NCBI GenBank assembly: GCA_027919835.1
Contig: JANVFP010000010.1
Location: 1,364,001-1,428,000, forward strand
Length of the DNA: 64,000 nt
Reading direction: 5' to 3'
DNA from: Lentinula raphanica
Lineage: Eukaryota > Basidiomycota > Agaricomycetes > Agaricales > Omphalotaceae
Position 1 is the first letter of the stretch; each line of letters opens with the position of its first letter. The position numbers were made by a program, and so were the translations under genes. The notes under the pieces are model-generated. The model made no database searches. It had not been told where the DNA came from and worked only from the letters and a program-made list of their open reading frames with translations. Shown here piece after piece: positions 44,316 to 55,661 of this stretch.

Positions 44316-47267
44316 TCAAAACCCTACACCTGGTGAACTCGGGCTTGAATCTGTATTCGAGTTACCAGACGAAAAATAAACCTCAACTGCCTCCATCAAC
44401 GAAGGTCTCTGTCCTGTATTATCCGCATACACCATTGCCCTACGTCGCCATTCCAGAGTTTTGGTAAAAGTGTCCTCTGATTCTTTTGCAGAATCCTGAT
44501 TCAAAGTGTGCGAAAGACCAGACTGGAAAAGTGCATTGGAAGGATGGAAAGGATTATTCGATGAGTATCCAGAACCAGGTCCAGGCTTCAAACTTGAGCC
44601 CAGCGCAATATCATCCTCGTCGTCAGGATCAGGTGAGTAATGAAACGTGGAAGTGACCAAAGGCACACCCGTCGTCCCACCTCCTGACACTCCGTCACCG
44701 GTTCGCAAGGTTGGTGGACGTATCAATTTGGGTTGCACGAACGAAAGTGAGCTGGTCGTCTCGACAGTACTCTGAGTACCATAGCTAACCCCTGTATCGC
44801 GAGTATCCCGGGTTTCTTGCGTATGCCCCGAGTCCCGCGAAACACAGGAGTTCTCAGAAGGGTTCGCGTAACGAGGAGTAATCGGTGATGCATCTTCCGA
44901 CTGAGAGGTATGCGTCCTGGTCAAGTCAAGGGACCTAGTAGAGGGTGTCCTCGGAGCCATTTGCGCATAAGACTCCGTATCCGAATCGCGATTCATGAAG
45001 GGTATATACTCCATCCCATTGACACTCGAAGTGCTACTGTCCGTCAACCCACGAGTAGCTGTACGCATGATAGGGATATATCCTTCCTGACCCGACATCT
45101 GAACCTCGGCTTCCAAGTCGTCTGGATCCAGCCTACTATGCGACACAGACTCTGTATAAGAGAGCTGGTCACTTAGACTGACATCTGTATCCGTCGCAGT
45201 TGTCGGTACATCCTGGATAGGAGATATCGACTGGGTACGCGACGTTGATCGAGAAGCGCGATAGAAAGTGAAAGGTAATGATGGGAGCGGGCTATGATTG
45301 CGAGACGAAAAACGAGAGGAGGGAGGAGTCGGATACAACATGGGAGTCGAGGGTGACCGAGAAGGTGGACCATAATCAGAACTGTGTAACACTAGGTCAC
45401 CACTTTTGTTTTGAATACGCTTCCCCACAGGCAATTTTGTGTGTTTCACCACAGAGGCGGTCAACGTAGATATCGGACCACCTCGAGTGCGGTTAACACT
45501 TGCAGATTTGTCTGTTAAGTTTTCCTTCTCCTCATCAGGAAAAGTGTTACCAATATCGTCGTCATGAGGCATATCATTCCTAGGAGGCACCCCAACTCGT
45601 CCTACAATGGAAGCGGCAACAGCATAGATTGACCTCTTCTCGGAGCCAATGGGTACGGTCTGGTCAGCGTCACGAGTTCGACGTTGAGATTGTGGCTTCT
45701 CGTCATTCCGCATCCCATTCGTCCTGGCTTCATGGCCAACATTGCTCACGGTAGCATTATTGGACTCGCCAAGCCTCCACCAAGCCTCTGGCGTTTCACC
45801 TAATTCCAGTCGCTGGCCGAAGACGTTCATGCCTCTTCTGAGCTGCTTGCGACGACAGAGGTAAAACGCACTTAAAAGAAGGATAAGAAACACAAGAGGA
45901 ATGACGATGGGTAGAATGGTCGAGAGATGGCTGGAAAGTCTGTATTATATGAGGGGGAGAAAGCAACGTGCAGGCTTAGAAATAATATATAATTAGAAGA
46001 ATGTACAGTACTCACTTAGACAACCCTGAACTCGACCCAGTCCCGATCACACCTGAAGAACTCGAGGAGGAGGCTGGGGAAGTTTGACTCAAGGTCGCAG
46101 TTAAACTAATTGAGACATGAATATTCGTTTATTAGAAAAATCGCCACGAGTTTCTTACCCTGACGTGCTACTTCCTTGACCAGCATTAGACGAGCTTCCA
46201 CCCGTTCCAGATCCAGCGCCATTCGAAGATATAGATGACTCACTGGCCGTAGGCGAAGAGGAGCCGGTGCTGACCGGAGGGGAAGTAGTACCAATTGTAG
46301 AAGGAGTCCCAGTAAGCTGGGAAGAAGAAGATAAGATCGTTCCTGAGGTACTAGTCTGGCTCATAGATTCAGACCCGCTGGTACTTGAAGGTTCTTGTGT
46401 CGTACTCGAGGTCATCCCAGTGCTTGTTCCTCCATTCGACAATTGTGAGGTGGAGGATTGTGAAGTGGAGGAGGTTGATGTCGAACTAGTTCCCGTTACA
46501 GAGAGCGATACGCTGGATGAAGATGATGACGTGGGACTCGAACTTGTGGTTGTGCCTGTACCAGATGACGCTGTTAAGGTACTGGATGTCATTGTGGTAT
46601 GGCTCTGAGAGGAAGTCATCGTATCTGTCATAGATGTTGTCGAAGATGGAGAGGAAGTCGCAGTGACGGTCGAACTTGAACTGGATGTCGATGGCGGTAC
46701 AGTAGGAGCCGAAGACGAACTCGAGAAAGAAGAAGTACTGGTTGCGCTTGTCTGGGAGGATGATGAGGACGTCATTGATGTAGTCGAGGATGTTGAAGTT
46801 GTTGAAGACGAAGACGTCGTAGATGAAGATGAAGACGATGTCTGGGACGATGATGACGATGAAGAAGTGGTGGTTGTTGCTGTGGTTGTGGATGATGACA
46901 TCGTAGAGGTTGTAGTCGGCGTGAATGAAGGTACACTCCTTGTTGACATGGATGTCGAGGACGACACTGACGTGCTACCACCTGTTGGTACAGTACTGCT
47001 GGATGTCGAAGCAGTTGTGCTGGACATGAACGTAGAATCCGTTGTCAGTGAGAAAGTTAGGGGAGCATTTATCCGTGGATTCGATGGATCCATTGCTTCT
47101 CGAGGAAGCACATAACGAATATCTCCAGTGTCCAATGCGTCCATTGGCCGAAGTGGCATCCCAGCATTCCAAACCCGTTCCACTCCTGGAATCGTTCCCT
47201 GAGCCGCTGTGAGTGACGAGGAAAAGAGGAAAAGCAAGATCAAAGTCCAAAGTTCTCTGAGCATCAT
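44316..47267 (-). CDS. Mucin-like type I membrane protein, Wsc/Mid2/Msb2-like sensor
   Basis: Exons 47267-46159, 46105-46016 and 45939-44316 total 940 residues. The signal peptide MMLRELWTLILLFLFSSSLT is followed by a ~70-residue ordered head (GTIPGVERVWNAGMPLRPMD). A Ser/Thr-rich stalk of some 300 residues, surely O-mannosylated if exported, comes next. One TM segment (TILPIVIPLVFLILLLSAFY) is followed by a basic stop-transfer CRRKQLRRG and a ~500-residue Ser-rich cytoplasmic tail with QSISPIQDVP and SPITPRYANPS proline-directed sites. This is the layout of cell-wall stress or osmosensors. The exact family is not identifiable because the stalk is low complexity. The tail frame is rich in Ser-Pro sites, suggesting regulation by phosphorylation. 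Confidence 0.72.
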
Positions 47268-48022
47268 GATTCCTTCGTTTGAACCTCGTCTTCACTATGC
47301 GGCTACCATGATAGCGTCTAGAGAATCGCAAGAGACTTCAGCTGGCAATCAGAGTTAGATGGAAGATGTGGGAGGAAAGTGGAAGAGAGTGAAATGCCAT
47401 CAAATCCTTTCCTCGGACGTGGACAAATAATGTGAACTTTCAAGTTAAACGGAGTTGGTTCCTGAAAGGAAGCAAGTTCGTTGCCGCCGGCTTGCTCATT
47501 GCTGGGAGAGGAGAGGCGATGAGGATCGATAGTAGTGGATGGTGATAGAGGGTGATATCCACAGATATCCTTCTGAATGGACATGAACCAAGGACAGATT
47601 TGAATCCGGGCGAAATTGACAGTTTGCGGGGTGTCACATGTCACACCGCGCTCTAATCACGTGGGTGACTAGCCAAGAGTGTCACAGTTTGCCGTGACCA
47701 GCCTGGCAACTTCAACTTCAACTTCGAGACTTATAAAAGTTACCTTGTAGTCTGTGCAACAATGCCCGTTCATTCTGTCAAAAGCCAACACTATTCCACT
47801 ACTTCTCACCTCTACGCCTCGAATGGGAGCCATTGACCCGAATGGCCAAGCTAAATCTGCTCTCGGATATTCGGCGCGTATGCGCTGGTACTACAAGCCG
47901 AAGAGTGCAAACGGAACCTTCGCCAATTTCACACAATTCGTTATCGACCCATCTCGCATCGATCGATTCATTGTACGCTTGTTCTTCTTACCGCAACCAT
48001 CATCACACAGTGCAGAACTATC
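47268..48022. promoter_or_regulatory. Divergent promoter region, sensor / transaldolase
   Basis: 755 bp between two divergent starts. A plus-strand TATA-like 'cttataaaag' lies at 47731-47740. The stretch 47820-47965 is open in more than one frame but adds nothing to the transaldolase N-terminus, so I read it as 5' UTR. Confidence 0.4.
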
Positions 48023-49304
48023 ATGTCTTCCACTCTCCTCTCACAAATCAGTCAACTCCTCACGGTCGACATCGACTGCATGGATCCTGAGGTTGCCAAA
48101 AGGCACACGACAACCTCAGCTCCTTTCTTTTGCGACATGACCTCCAACCAAGCTATAGTTGGCGGGGAGGCGACGCGTACCGAGCAAAGTGCTTTACTCC
48201 GCGCAGCTATTGCAGAAGTCAAAGAAAAACAGGACTTGGAGTCGGATTCCTTCGCGCAGGACGTACTCGATCTCTTCGTATGTCACTCTTCCAGTACACG
48301 GTTCATTCACAATGACTGAGCATGTTGACTATCCTCAGACTGTCCTTTTGGCCAAGCAGGTGTACCCGTATCTGAAGGGTAACGTACACGCGCAAACCTC
48401 GCCTCCAGCTGCGTTCGATATACAGAAGACCGTCGTTCATGCCAAAAAATTAGTGGGACTGTTTGAAGCAAACGGTATTTCAAGGTACGATTATCCAGAC
48501 TATTTATCGTGCCCACCGTGATTCGAGGATTGCACCCAAAGATCTCGCGTCTGCATCAAAATTCCTACCACCGCAGAAGGCATGGTAGCGTGTGCCCAAC
48601 TGCAGAAAGAGGGCATCCAGACTCTTGCTACGTGTTTATTCAACGTCTCACAAGCATTGGCAGCACATCAAGCCAAGTGCGTGTATGTCGCACCGTATTT
48701 CAATGGTACATATAGAAATCCTCGAACGATCGCTCGGACTCACTCTCACCATTCCAATGATTTCTAGAGCTCCGCGTACACTTTGAACCAACTATCTGGC
48801 GCGAGTTTGCTGTCCCAGGCAAGGAACATCCTATGTCACAAGTCATCTTCGATGTGAAGGCGATTTTTGGTAAACTCGGGTCAAGTACGAAAGTCATGCC
48901 TGCCAGTATCGTTACCCCGAGAGAGGTAGGCGTCTCCTTTTTCTCACTCATATCGTGAACTCGTGTGTGTGTGTAATACTAACAACTGTGGTTCTCTTCT
49001 GCAAAAGGTCATCGGTCTGGTCTCCCTCAAACCAGATCACATAACAATCTCCGGAGGAATTCTTGACAAGCTCGCTACTTTACCCCCAGTTGCTCCGGAA
49101 GAGCTTGTCAGCAGTCTGAACGTTACGGAATTCAGCGAAGATGTATTATCGGCGGACTACCTAGCTGCTGATGGTGCATTACTCAGAGAAGCTCTGGCGA
49201 AAGATGTTGAGTCGACGCGCAAACTCGACGATGCGTTGAAGCTCTTTAACGAGGCAGAGATCAAGACGAAGGAGTATATCATCAACCTTGCTAAGACCGC
49301 GTGA
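48023..49304 (+). CDS. Transaldolase-family protein
   Basis: TIM-barrel transaldolase acting in the non-oxidative pentose phosphate pathway or on a related sugar phosphate. Exons 48023-48277, 48339-48484, 48542-48705, 48768-48925 and 49008-49304 give 339 residues. Landmarks: LLTVDIDCMDPEVAKRH, APFFCDMTSNQAIVGGEA, VCIKIPTTAEGMVACAQLQK (the Schiff-base Lys segment, I-K-I-P-x-T-x-E-G) and GIQTLATCLFNVSQALAAHQ. After CVYVAPYFNE, an unusual segment IWREFAVPGKEHPMS replaces the common G-R-I-x-D, and MPASIVTPREVIGLVSLKPD with HITISGG completes the barrel. Start chosen at the ATG that gives the usual N-terminus. Family call firm; whether it is the main Tal1 enzyme is uncertain. Confidence 0.85.
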
Positions 49305-50753
49305 TATGGGCAATCGTTGAACTTGATATCGAGCAGTGTATTGCGGTTGCGTTTGATGATTAGAAACCTGAGAATGGTAATGCTGCGCAAGCTCAGTACG
49401 AGGGCGACAGCGTGGCAAAAGAAACCCCTAGAAACCCTCACAACGAACGTATCCTGTAGGCTGTCGATATAGTATGATCGTACACTGATATAACTCCCTT
49501 AGTCCAGCAGGAACTCTCATCTGAGTGATGGCATGATTTTTACAGCCTCGAGTCTTGGCCCTGGCGAGAATTCGAGAACAGAGTGAAGATAACACTGGCA
49601 GTGGTAACACGTTTTTGCCTCAAGCGTTCTTCCATTCTCTCTCAATTATTATCTCCTCTTTCGTGCGCAAAGCTTGTATCTGTTTCAAACCGTTCTGTCT
49701 GCTGATAATCTAGCTCCCGCTGTCGACGGTAGTCAGAGGACAACAACGTTTGCTGCTGTTTGCTGATCCGGATCTACATTCCGTGTTGTTTCCGACAAAT
49801 GTCTTTTCGCAATATTCCCGCTCGACCCGCAAGCAAATTCGTGCAAGCCTCAAGGCTCAAAAAACCTCAAGACGCCGGCGAACCTGTCGGAACACAACGT
49901 TGGGTTTTTCTCCTCTTCTTGCCCAAGTCCAAGCTTATCTTGACCTATCGTGTTTCATCCTTGCAAGACTCAGACGTTGAGCTATTGACTGCTATTGGAG
50001 CGTACTTGGGGCCGGACTAGCGCTTAATAGCCAGTTGAAAAGCCTTGGACAAATTCCAGCAGATTCCAGCACTGTCTCGGGTCCTGCGACCGACAAGACA
50101 CGGTTTCAGACGGTTGCTCCCAGTTGCTCCCTCGGCATATGTACCAAAGCAGATGTAACTTGTGAGCATGAGACGAGATGAGACGAGGGTGATTAGCCTA
50201 CCGGTGTCAATCTGTCATTGTCAAGGTCATTTTACACACGGCGCTCAGCGCTAGCGATTCCTATCGACGTCGCTATCAAGATTCAAATGTACGTCCGCAA
50301 ACTCGAGTTTCGAGTTCACTAAACCTGAAGTTTGGACTGATATTGACACCCCGGCTGTGTTATGATTGACGTTGTAAATTTGAGCTCTTGTTCTGCCCAT
50401 TGTCCCATGTATGTATCCAGCCATGAGCTTCTGCGGGTCTCTGACTGTTTCTCAAATTCTCATCCCTGCTCAAGCGCCAAGGGATTGAAATCCCTAGCCT
50501 ATCGGTCTTCATTGAACCATCTCTTTTATGGAATTTTCTACAGGATCATCAATTTGTCAATCTTTGACAATGACAGGAGCCTACTGATTTGTTACCAACC
50601 GACATCAGGGACAAATACGATCGGGTTTTGGTCAAACAAGACCGCTTAAAATGACAGCCTCCACGAAAAAAAGTACTAGCACTTCCCCCCCGTTCTGTCT
50701 TCCGCGAACGTCCTCAGATTTCAGAGCCCAAACGTGCCTTCTCCGACGACAAA
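49305..50753. other. Long intergenic region
   Basis: About 1.45 kb. A short frame at 49799-49906 (MSFRNIPARPASKFVQASRL...) ends without an obvious continuation; it might be a gene fragment. Otherwise nothing recognised. The last ~100 bp are the promoter of the next gene. Confidence 0.35.
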
Positions 50754-51643
50754 ATGGCCTTCCTTCCTATTTTACGATTAGCTGTACTCAGTGAGTCATT
50801 ATACTCCTTCTATTCCAACGGAAAGTAATTTTATTTTTTTCGTAGTCGCGAGTACCGTGTTCGCCATCATCGTCCTTGGGCTTTCCGCACATTTGACATC
50901 CTTATCTGAGGAGTTTCTCGGAGGCTACTTCGTGTTTGCGGCTATGGCTATCGCTTCAGCAGCATTGACTATACTGACTTTGCCAGCAATGTGCGTTTAC
51001 AGTTTCTCACTTGCGTCGAATTCACTCATTAATTCCACTCTCCGTTACACAGGGTTGGTATTGATTTTATTCGCCGTGGCGCTTTCACATCGATGGTTCT
51101 CGTCGAGCTCATCTGGGTGTTCGTCCTGTGGGTTCTCTGGATTGCCGCTGCCGGTCTCACAGCACAAGAGCAACAAACAGTGTTCGGAGAAGGCAACTCT
51201 TGTAACTACGTTAACAGTGAGTATACCCTATCAGTCCAGACGTTTTTCGATGCTGATAGAATTTGTTACCTCTCTCTCAGCCGACCTAGCCACTGCATGC
51301 CATGAGTTCAGTGCTATCGAGGCGTTCTCTTTCTTGACTTGGATAGTTTGTGAGTTACATTGATTCGCCTGGTTAAGTCTTTTCTTGATTGTTTCTTCTA
51401 GTGATGGGATATAATATCACTCTCCTTGTCTATGCCCTCATCGGTGCTAACCGCGGAAACAAGACCTGGACGTCCTCTGTCGGGGATGGGCTGTTAACCC
51501 CCCGCGGCGAAGCAGTACCGGTGACTCCTATGTCGACGGGAGGTGGATACAGTAACGCTGCACCTTCGATGCAATATCCCCCACAACAGCAGCCACAGTG
51601 GACCGGGCAATCGACTCATACGCCGATGACTGCACAGGTGTAA
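50754..51643 (+). CDS. Four-TM MARVEL-like membrane protein
   Basis: Five exons (50754-50790, 50846-50990, 51053-51216, 51281-51349, 51402-51643) give 218 residues. TM segments: LRLAVLIASTVFAIIVLGLS, YFVFAAMAIASAALTILTLP, SMVLVELIWVFVLWVLWIAA and FLTWIVLMGYNITLLVYALI. Polar loops lie between, including CNYVNTDLATACHEF with two cysteines between TM3 and TM4, and a Pro/Gln-rich cytosolic tail (MQYPPQQQPQWTGQSTH). The four-helix layout with a short N-terminus and cysteines before TM4 matches fungal MARVEL-domain proteins, which associate with membrane microdomains or vesicles. Assignment is from topology and general pattern only. Confidence 0.72.
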
Positions 51644-52529
51644 GGATTAGACCTCACGAAGGACAAAAGAACCCATGGTCTGTTTGACAATTCTGTTTTG
51701 GCTCGAGGGCGTGTATCGAAAACCTCGATACGTGAATCTATAACTTATCTTGTTTACCTTTGACTCGTCACTATAGCTTAGTGAATTTGGCGTAGGTCGC
51801 GGTACAGCAGGCGCGCTTTGTTTCCCTATCGCATCCGATTGTACCTCTCCCTAATTCAATAACCGCATTCTATATCCTCATTCGTGATTCATGTGTGTCA
51901 GTATGTCAACTCGTCTGAGCAGACGAGTGCGTCAAACAGTTGTACTGAACAAGCTACACTGTGACGATCTATGGCGTTCTGTTTGAGTTCCAGTGAATTG
52001 CAGTATATTCGATTGGAGATAGCCCACACCGTGACCTCTTCGTCATTCATTAACATTCCTCATACTAACCCATGGATTATATGGTCTTCAACGGTGGCTG
52101 GTCAACCGGTCACGTCCCGTCTCTATATTGCTTTCTAAATTCTGTACATGTGTTGCTACTTATGTACGACCACCAGATAGTTCGAGATTGGCCGGAATCT
52201 TTTCCCCTTCTGCTCGTATGGTTCGAACAGGCTCGAACTCGAGTGCTAGCTTGTCAAGCACCATGACCGAGATAGCTTCCCCGGCTCGCATGTTGTTGGA
52301 CGCACTCTGTACTGCTCTGCACCATTCCTGTTGGCCTTTTCACTGTTTCAGCCAGAGTGACTGGTTTGAGTCCAATCTCTGTTTGCTCTACTGCAATGAT
52401 GATCGCGCAGTTTCAGAGTCTCTACTCAGACACGGTATCACAAAATTCTTTTAGTTCCACCCGTGAGAGTCACTGGTACGTCGTACATGCGGATGTCTCT
52501 ATCGTAATTACATTGACTCCACTGCGTAC
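51644..52529. other. Intergenic region
   Basis: 3' flank of the MARVEL-like gene and, from about 52440, sequence repeated near 55565 and 57630 as the 3' flank of the secreted family C genes. No gene recognised. Confidence 0.4.
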
Positions 52530-53296
52530 TCAATGATTGGCATGAAGACGAAAAACTTCGAGGATTACCTCTTTCTTATCATCTCCTTGTTGAGCCCAGC
52601 CAACCCACAACTCGTCATTTTCCCTGAAACTAAACCATAGATTGCACGGGCCTTTCACCACTCTCTTTTCACTCTTCGTCAGCCCTTCAGGCTTCAACTC
52701 CAGACTGAACTCTGTGTTGATATGAGCACCGAAGATTTTGAGATTGTCAGTGGCCGAAAGCTTTCCCCCTAGTAGCTGCTCGTGTTCGAACTGCCCGAGG
52801 AAACGCCCAAACACCGCATTGATAGCTTTCCGAGCTCGCTCTTTGTCGTTTGCATTCGGAGTTTCTTTTTGGCCTTCCCCGAGGAAGAAGCTGGATCGGA
52901 ACTTGTGGTCTTTACGTAGACTTCCATCGGGGGAGGCTTTTGGAGACCCTTTTTCGAGTGTCTGCACGTCTTCTCGAAATTTGCATTGTGGACTCGGAGC
53001 TGGAGCTGGACGGGATTGACTTTGAATGATCGCGAGTCGTTCAAGATCATGTTCGAGTTGAAAGGCCGCAGCGCAAAACGCGGCGCTGAGTAGGACGATG
53101 CCCACAGCGACGACTGCTGCATCGTCGCTTCGAGGTTCGAGGTTCACATCAGTTGGCGGTTTCTATCAAATGAATCATGATATAAGTCGGACCAAGTTCT
53201 GGAGAATTAGCAGAGTTCAACACTCACATTGTTTGTTACAGGAACAGCACATGTAATGGAGATCAGAGCCAAGGTGACCAGGTAGACAATGTTCAT
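52530..53296 (-). CDS. Small secreted protein family C, copy 1 (intact)
   Basis: Exons 53296-53228 and 53162-52530 give 233 residues. The signal peptide MNIVYLVTLALISITCAVPV is followed by NNKPPTDVNLEPRSDD and then, unusually, a second hydrophobic stretch (AAVVAVGIVLLSAAFCAAAF). It may therefore be membrane-anchored rather than free. The charged centre (SFFLGEGQKETPNANDKERA) leads to the most conserved part: GGKLSATDNLKIFGAHINTE and then VVKGPCNLWFSFRENDELWV with GWAQQ, probably a beta-rich C-terminal domain. This is the only complete copy of three in the window. I do not recognise the family; no catalytic motif is visible. Confidence 0.7.
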
Positions 53297-54270
53297 GGCA
53301 AGTATGGATCAACGCGTGTAGACTGGTGTAGAAATCTGGTGAAAAAGACTTGGTCAGTTGCCGAAAACAACGTTAACACTTCCTGGTTTGACCTACAACG
53401 ATAAGTTTTCGGTTGGATTGGAATATCTGGAGCACAAGTAGTAGCAAGAGCGATAAAGATGATCACAAGTATGTGAACTTTTCAAGTGAGCCAGCAATTT
53501 GAAGAGTGCAAGCGCGAAGGACTGAACCAGCAGTATGAGGGAAAGGAACGAACGGATACGGCCTTATAAATGAACAGACTGTCGAAAAAGAACGGATCAT
53601 CGAATTCTTCTCCAACGGATCGGCAATCCTGGAAGCTATCCAGAGCTAGGAGTAGGCTAGAGGAAAATCATCAGAACAAAAATATGAGTGATATTAGGTG
53701 ATATTTGGTTCTTGCCAAACAACGTTGAAAAGCTGACTTACTTTCACGTAGCAAATAATCAATTATTGATAAACCCAAGGAAAAGTCTTGAAAAGCCCTC
53801 AAAACATCTGCCCAGTTCCCGAGCTGAACCTAGCAGAACCAGCTCGCACTGCAAATATTATCGATGAAAAAAATTTTTCATCTCTTTTCAATTCGTCACC
53901 CCCGTCGTCCTCCGTTGTCCAAAAGAGAGACTGTTATTCCATATGGAGTTGATAGGACATTGCATTGTCAGTAGGGCAGTGAGCACTGAGGGCGATGCGC
54001 GAGCAGCTGAACTTCCAATGGGATTGCCTGGAATTATCAATAAGATTTTGGGCCCCGGAGGCTGTTCCCTTGTGGCCCGTGCCAGGACCTCAAGTTCAAG
54101 GAGGCCTGAGGGGCTCGCCTGCAGGTGGAGCCAAGTATTTTCCTGGAAAACACTCACATAAGTACACCTTCGTCCCTCATATCTTCGTCCTTAGCATCTA
54201 CTCAACACCAATCTCCGGCTGGACCGGTGACATCGTTTTGCTTGCTGACACTCAAATCACTGAACACCAA
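53297..54270. repeat. Family C upstream spacer, copy 1
   Basis: Upstream of family C copy 1 and repeated upstream of copy 2 (56886-57640). Shared runs include 'gatcacaagtatgtgaa', 'ttccatatggagttg' and 'cactgagggcgatgcgc' (g/t variants). Outside the family C promoter no gene is evident; the last ~190 bp are the 5' flank of the 54271 gene. Confidence 0.7.
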
Positions 54271-54994
54271 ATGCGTTTCCTTACTACCCTGTTTCCCCTC
54301 GTCACTCTCGCTGTTCACATTGCCGCCACTGGCACTGGCACTAGCGCTGGCATTGGCACTGGCTCGCACACCCCAGGCACTGGTGGCACCGTCTCGGGCA
54401 CTGGCACTGGTACTACCAATATCGACGATCCTCACACCCACGACGTTGAGCTGGCCCAAGTGCTTCCTGCCGCACTGCGACCTGACCAGTTACATGATGA
54501 TCCAACACTACCTCAACTGCCTGACTGTTGCAGGGAGGCTGTAGAACAAGCACGCAGAGCTTGGGAAGCTCAACTCCCACCAAACGCGCGAGTCGTCGCC
54601 GTACGGAGGACAACATGGAAGGAGGTGTTGCCAAAGTCTGTGATATTCGGACTCGTGTATACGTTGGTGGCTTGCCCTATCACATGTGGTCTCATGCTTT
54701 TCTACGTGTACGAATGGTCGCATTGCACCATTGCCGATATCAACAATGGAAAGTGTGGAAAGATCACCTCACGCGGACTTGAGTCGAGGGATGAGCATGT
54801 ACAGAAGTGTCCGTTGATAGAGCAGTCGGTTCGTGAGCATCAGTGCAATGGAGATGCAAGGGTGAGCCTTTCCGTAAAGCCTATTGGCGTTCAAAGTTTT
54901 CGCTGAATCGCTGGCTGCACAGACACTCCAGGGACACGGGAAGAGGGACATTGATAGAACGATTTATCGGCGTCGTCTCAACTCTTCAGCTTGA
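54271..54994 (+). CDS. Secretory-pathway single-TM protein with Gly-Thr repeats, unknown function
   Basis: Exons 54271-54861 and 54923-54994 give 220 residues. The signal peptide MRFLTTLFPLVTLAVHIAAT is followed by a Gly/Thr-rich repeat region (GTGTSAGIGTGSHTPGTGGT). A His/Asp segment (DDPHTHDVELAQVLPAALRP) leads into a helical part ending QARRAWEAQLPPNARVVAVR. A TM segment (SVIFGLVYTLVACPITCGLM) precedes a short tail with three cysteines (CTIADINNGKCGK, HVQKC). It lies between family C copies 1 and 2 on the opposite strand. I do not recognise it. Confidence 0.6.
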
Positions 54995-55661
54995 GTGAGC
55001 TTCTTGGCTGATTGGCAGAGGACCCGGGGACATTACTAGGGACATTGTCAACTTGGCCCGGGAGGATGGGGAACGTTCAACGAGGTGTTTGTTCTTCAGG
55101 GTACAATCTGGTAGTACGATAGAGACATCCTGCTGATGAGTTGTATGTAGTGAAGGGTGTTGATCTCACCGTCGAACGATGAATGATGCGGGATAATTCC
55201 AAGGATAGAAACTTGAAAGAAAAGGCACTGAAGCTGTATGGCAGGCGCAGTCCTTCATTTCTACTGCTTTCTACCGTCGAAGTCCCGACACTGAAATTAA
55301 ATGGCTGAGTCGTCAGAAATGAAGGTTGAATGTGGACGTTGGACGTCTAGATTCCGAAGGATAAGTCTGGTGGTGTAATGTGTAAGTGTTAGCGGAAAGC
55401 TCAGAGAACACTGAACGCTGTAGACAGAGAGGTTCTTCCAAAATCTTGTGATGATTTGGGAGTCGTGATATGTAGTACAAAGCCTTTCTCTGCCTTCAGC
55501 TTTATCTACATGCCGCACATTGGAACGAGGTTGAACGGCCGGGGCTCAAGCGCTCAGTGTTTGAGAGTCACTGAAATGTCGTATACAAGCGAATGTTTCT
55601 ATCGTAATCACTTCCATGTAAGTACCAGTCGTGCACGAAGAGGCACGAAGTTACTGGGAGT
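54995..55661. other. Intergenic region
   Basis: 3' flank of the 54271 gene and the repeated 3' flank of family C copy 2 (from about 55560). No gene recognised. Confidence 0.4.

Noticed and set aside
46267..47115. Long acidic open frames on the plus strand opposite the sensor gene
   Set aside because: They are the antisense of the Ser/Thr-codon repeats of the mucin stalk; the Val/Glu/Asp-rich composition is a by-product and there is no start context or splice structure.
47754..48022. Upstream extension or separate gene before transaldolase
   Set aside because: Frames are open by chance; the ATG at 48023 gives the normal family N-terminus and no splice link improves it.
53995..54270. Upstream in-frame extension of the 54271 gene
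   Set aside because: The ATG at 54271 begins a good signal peptide; the extension lies in sequence repeated as non-coding spacer at 57505-57620.
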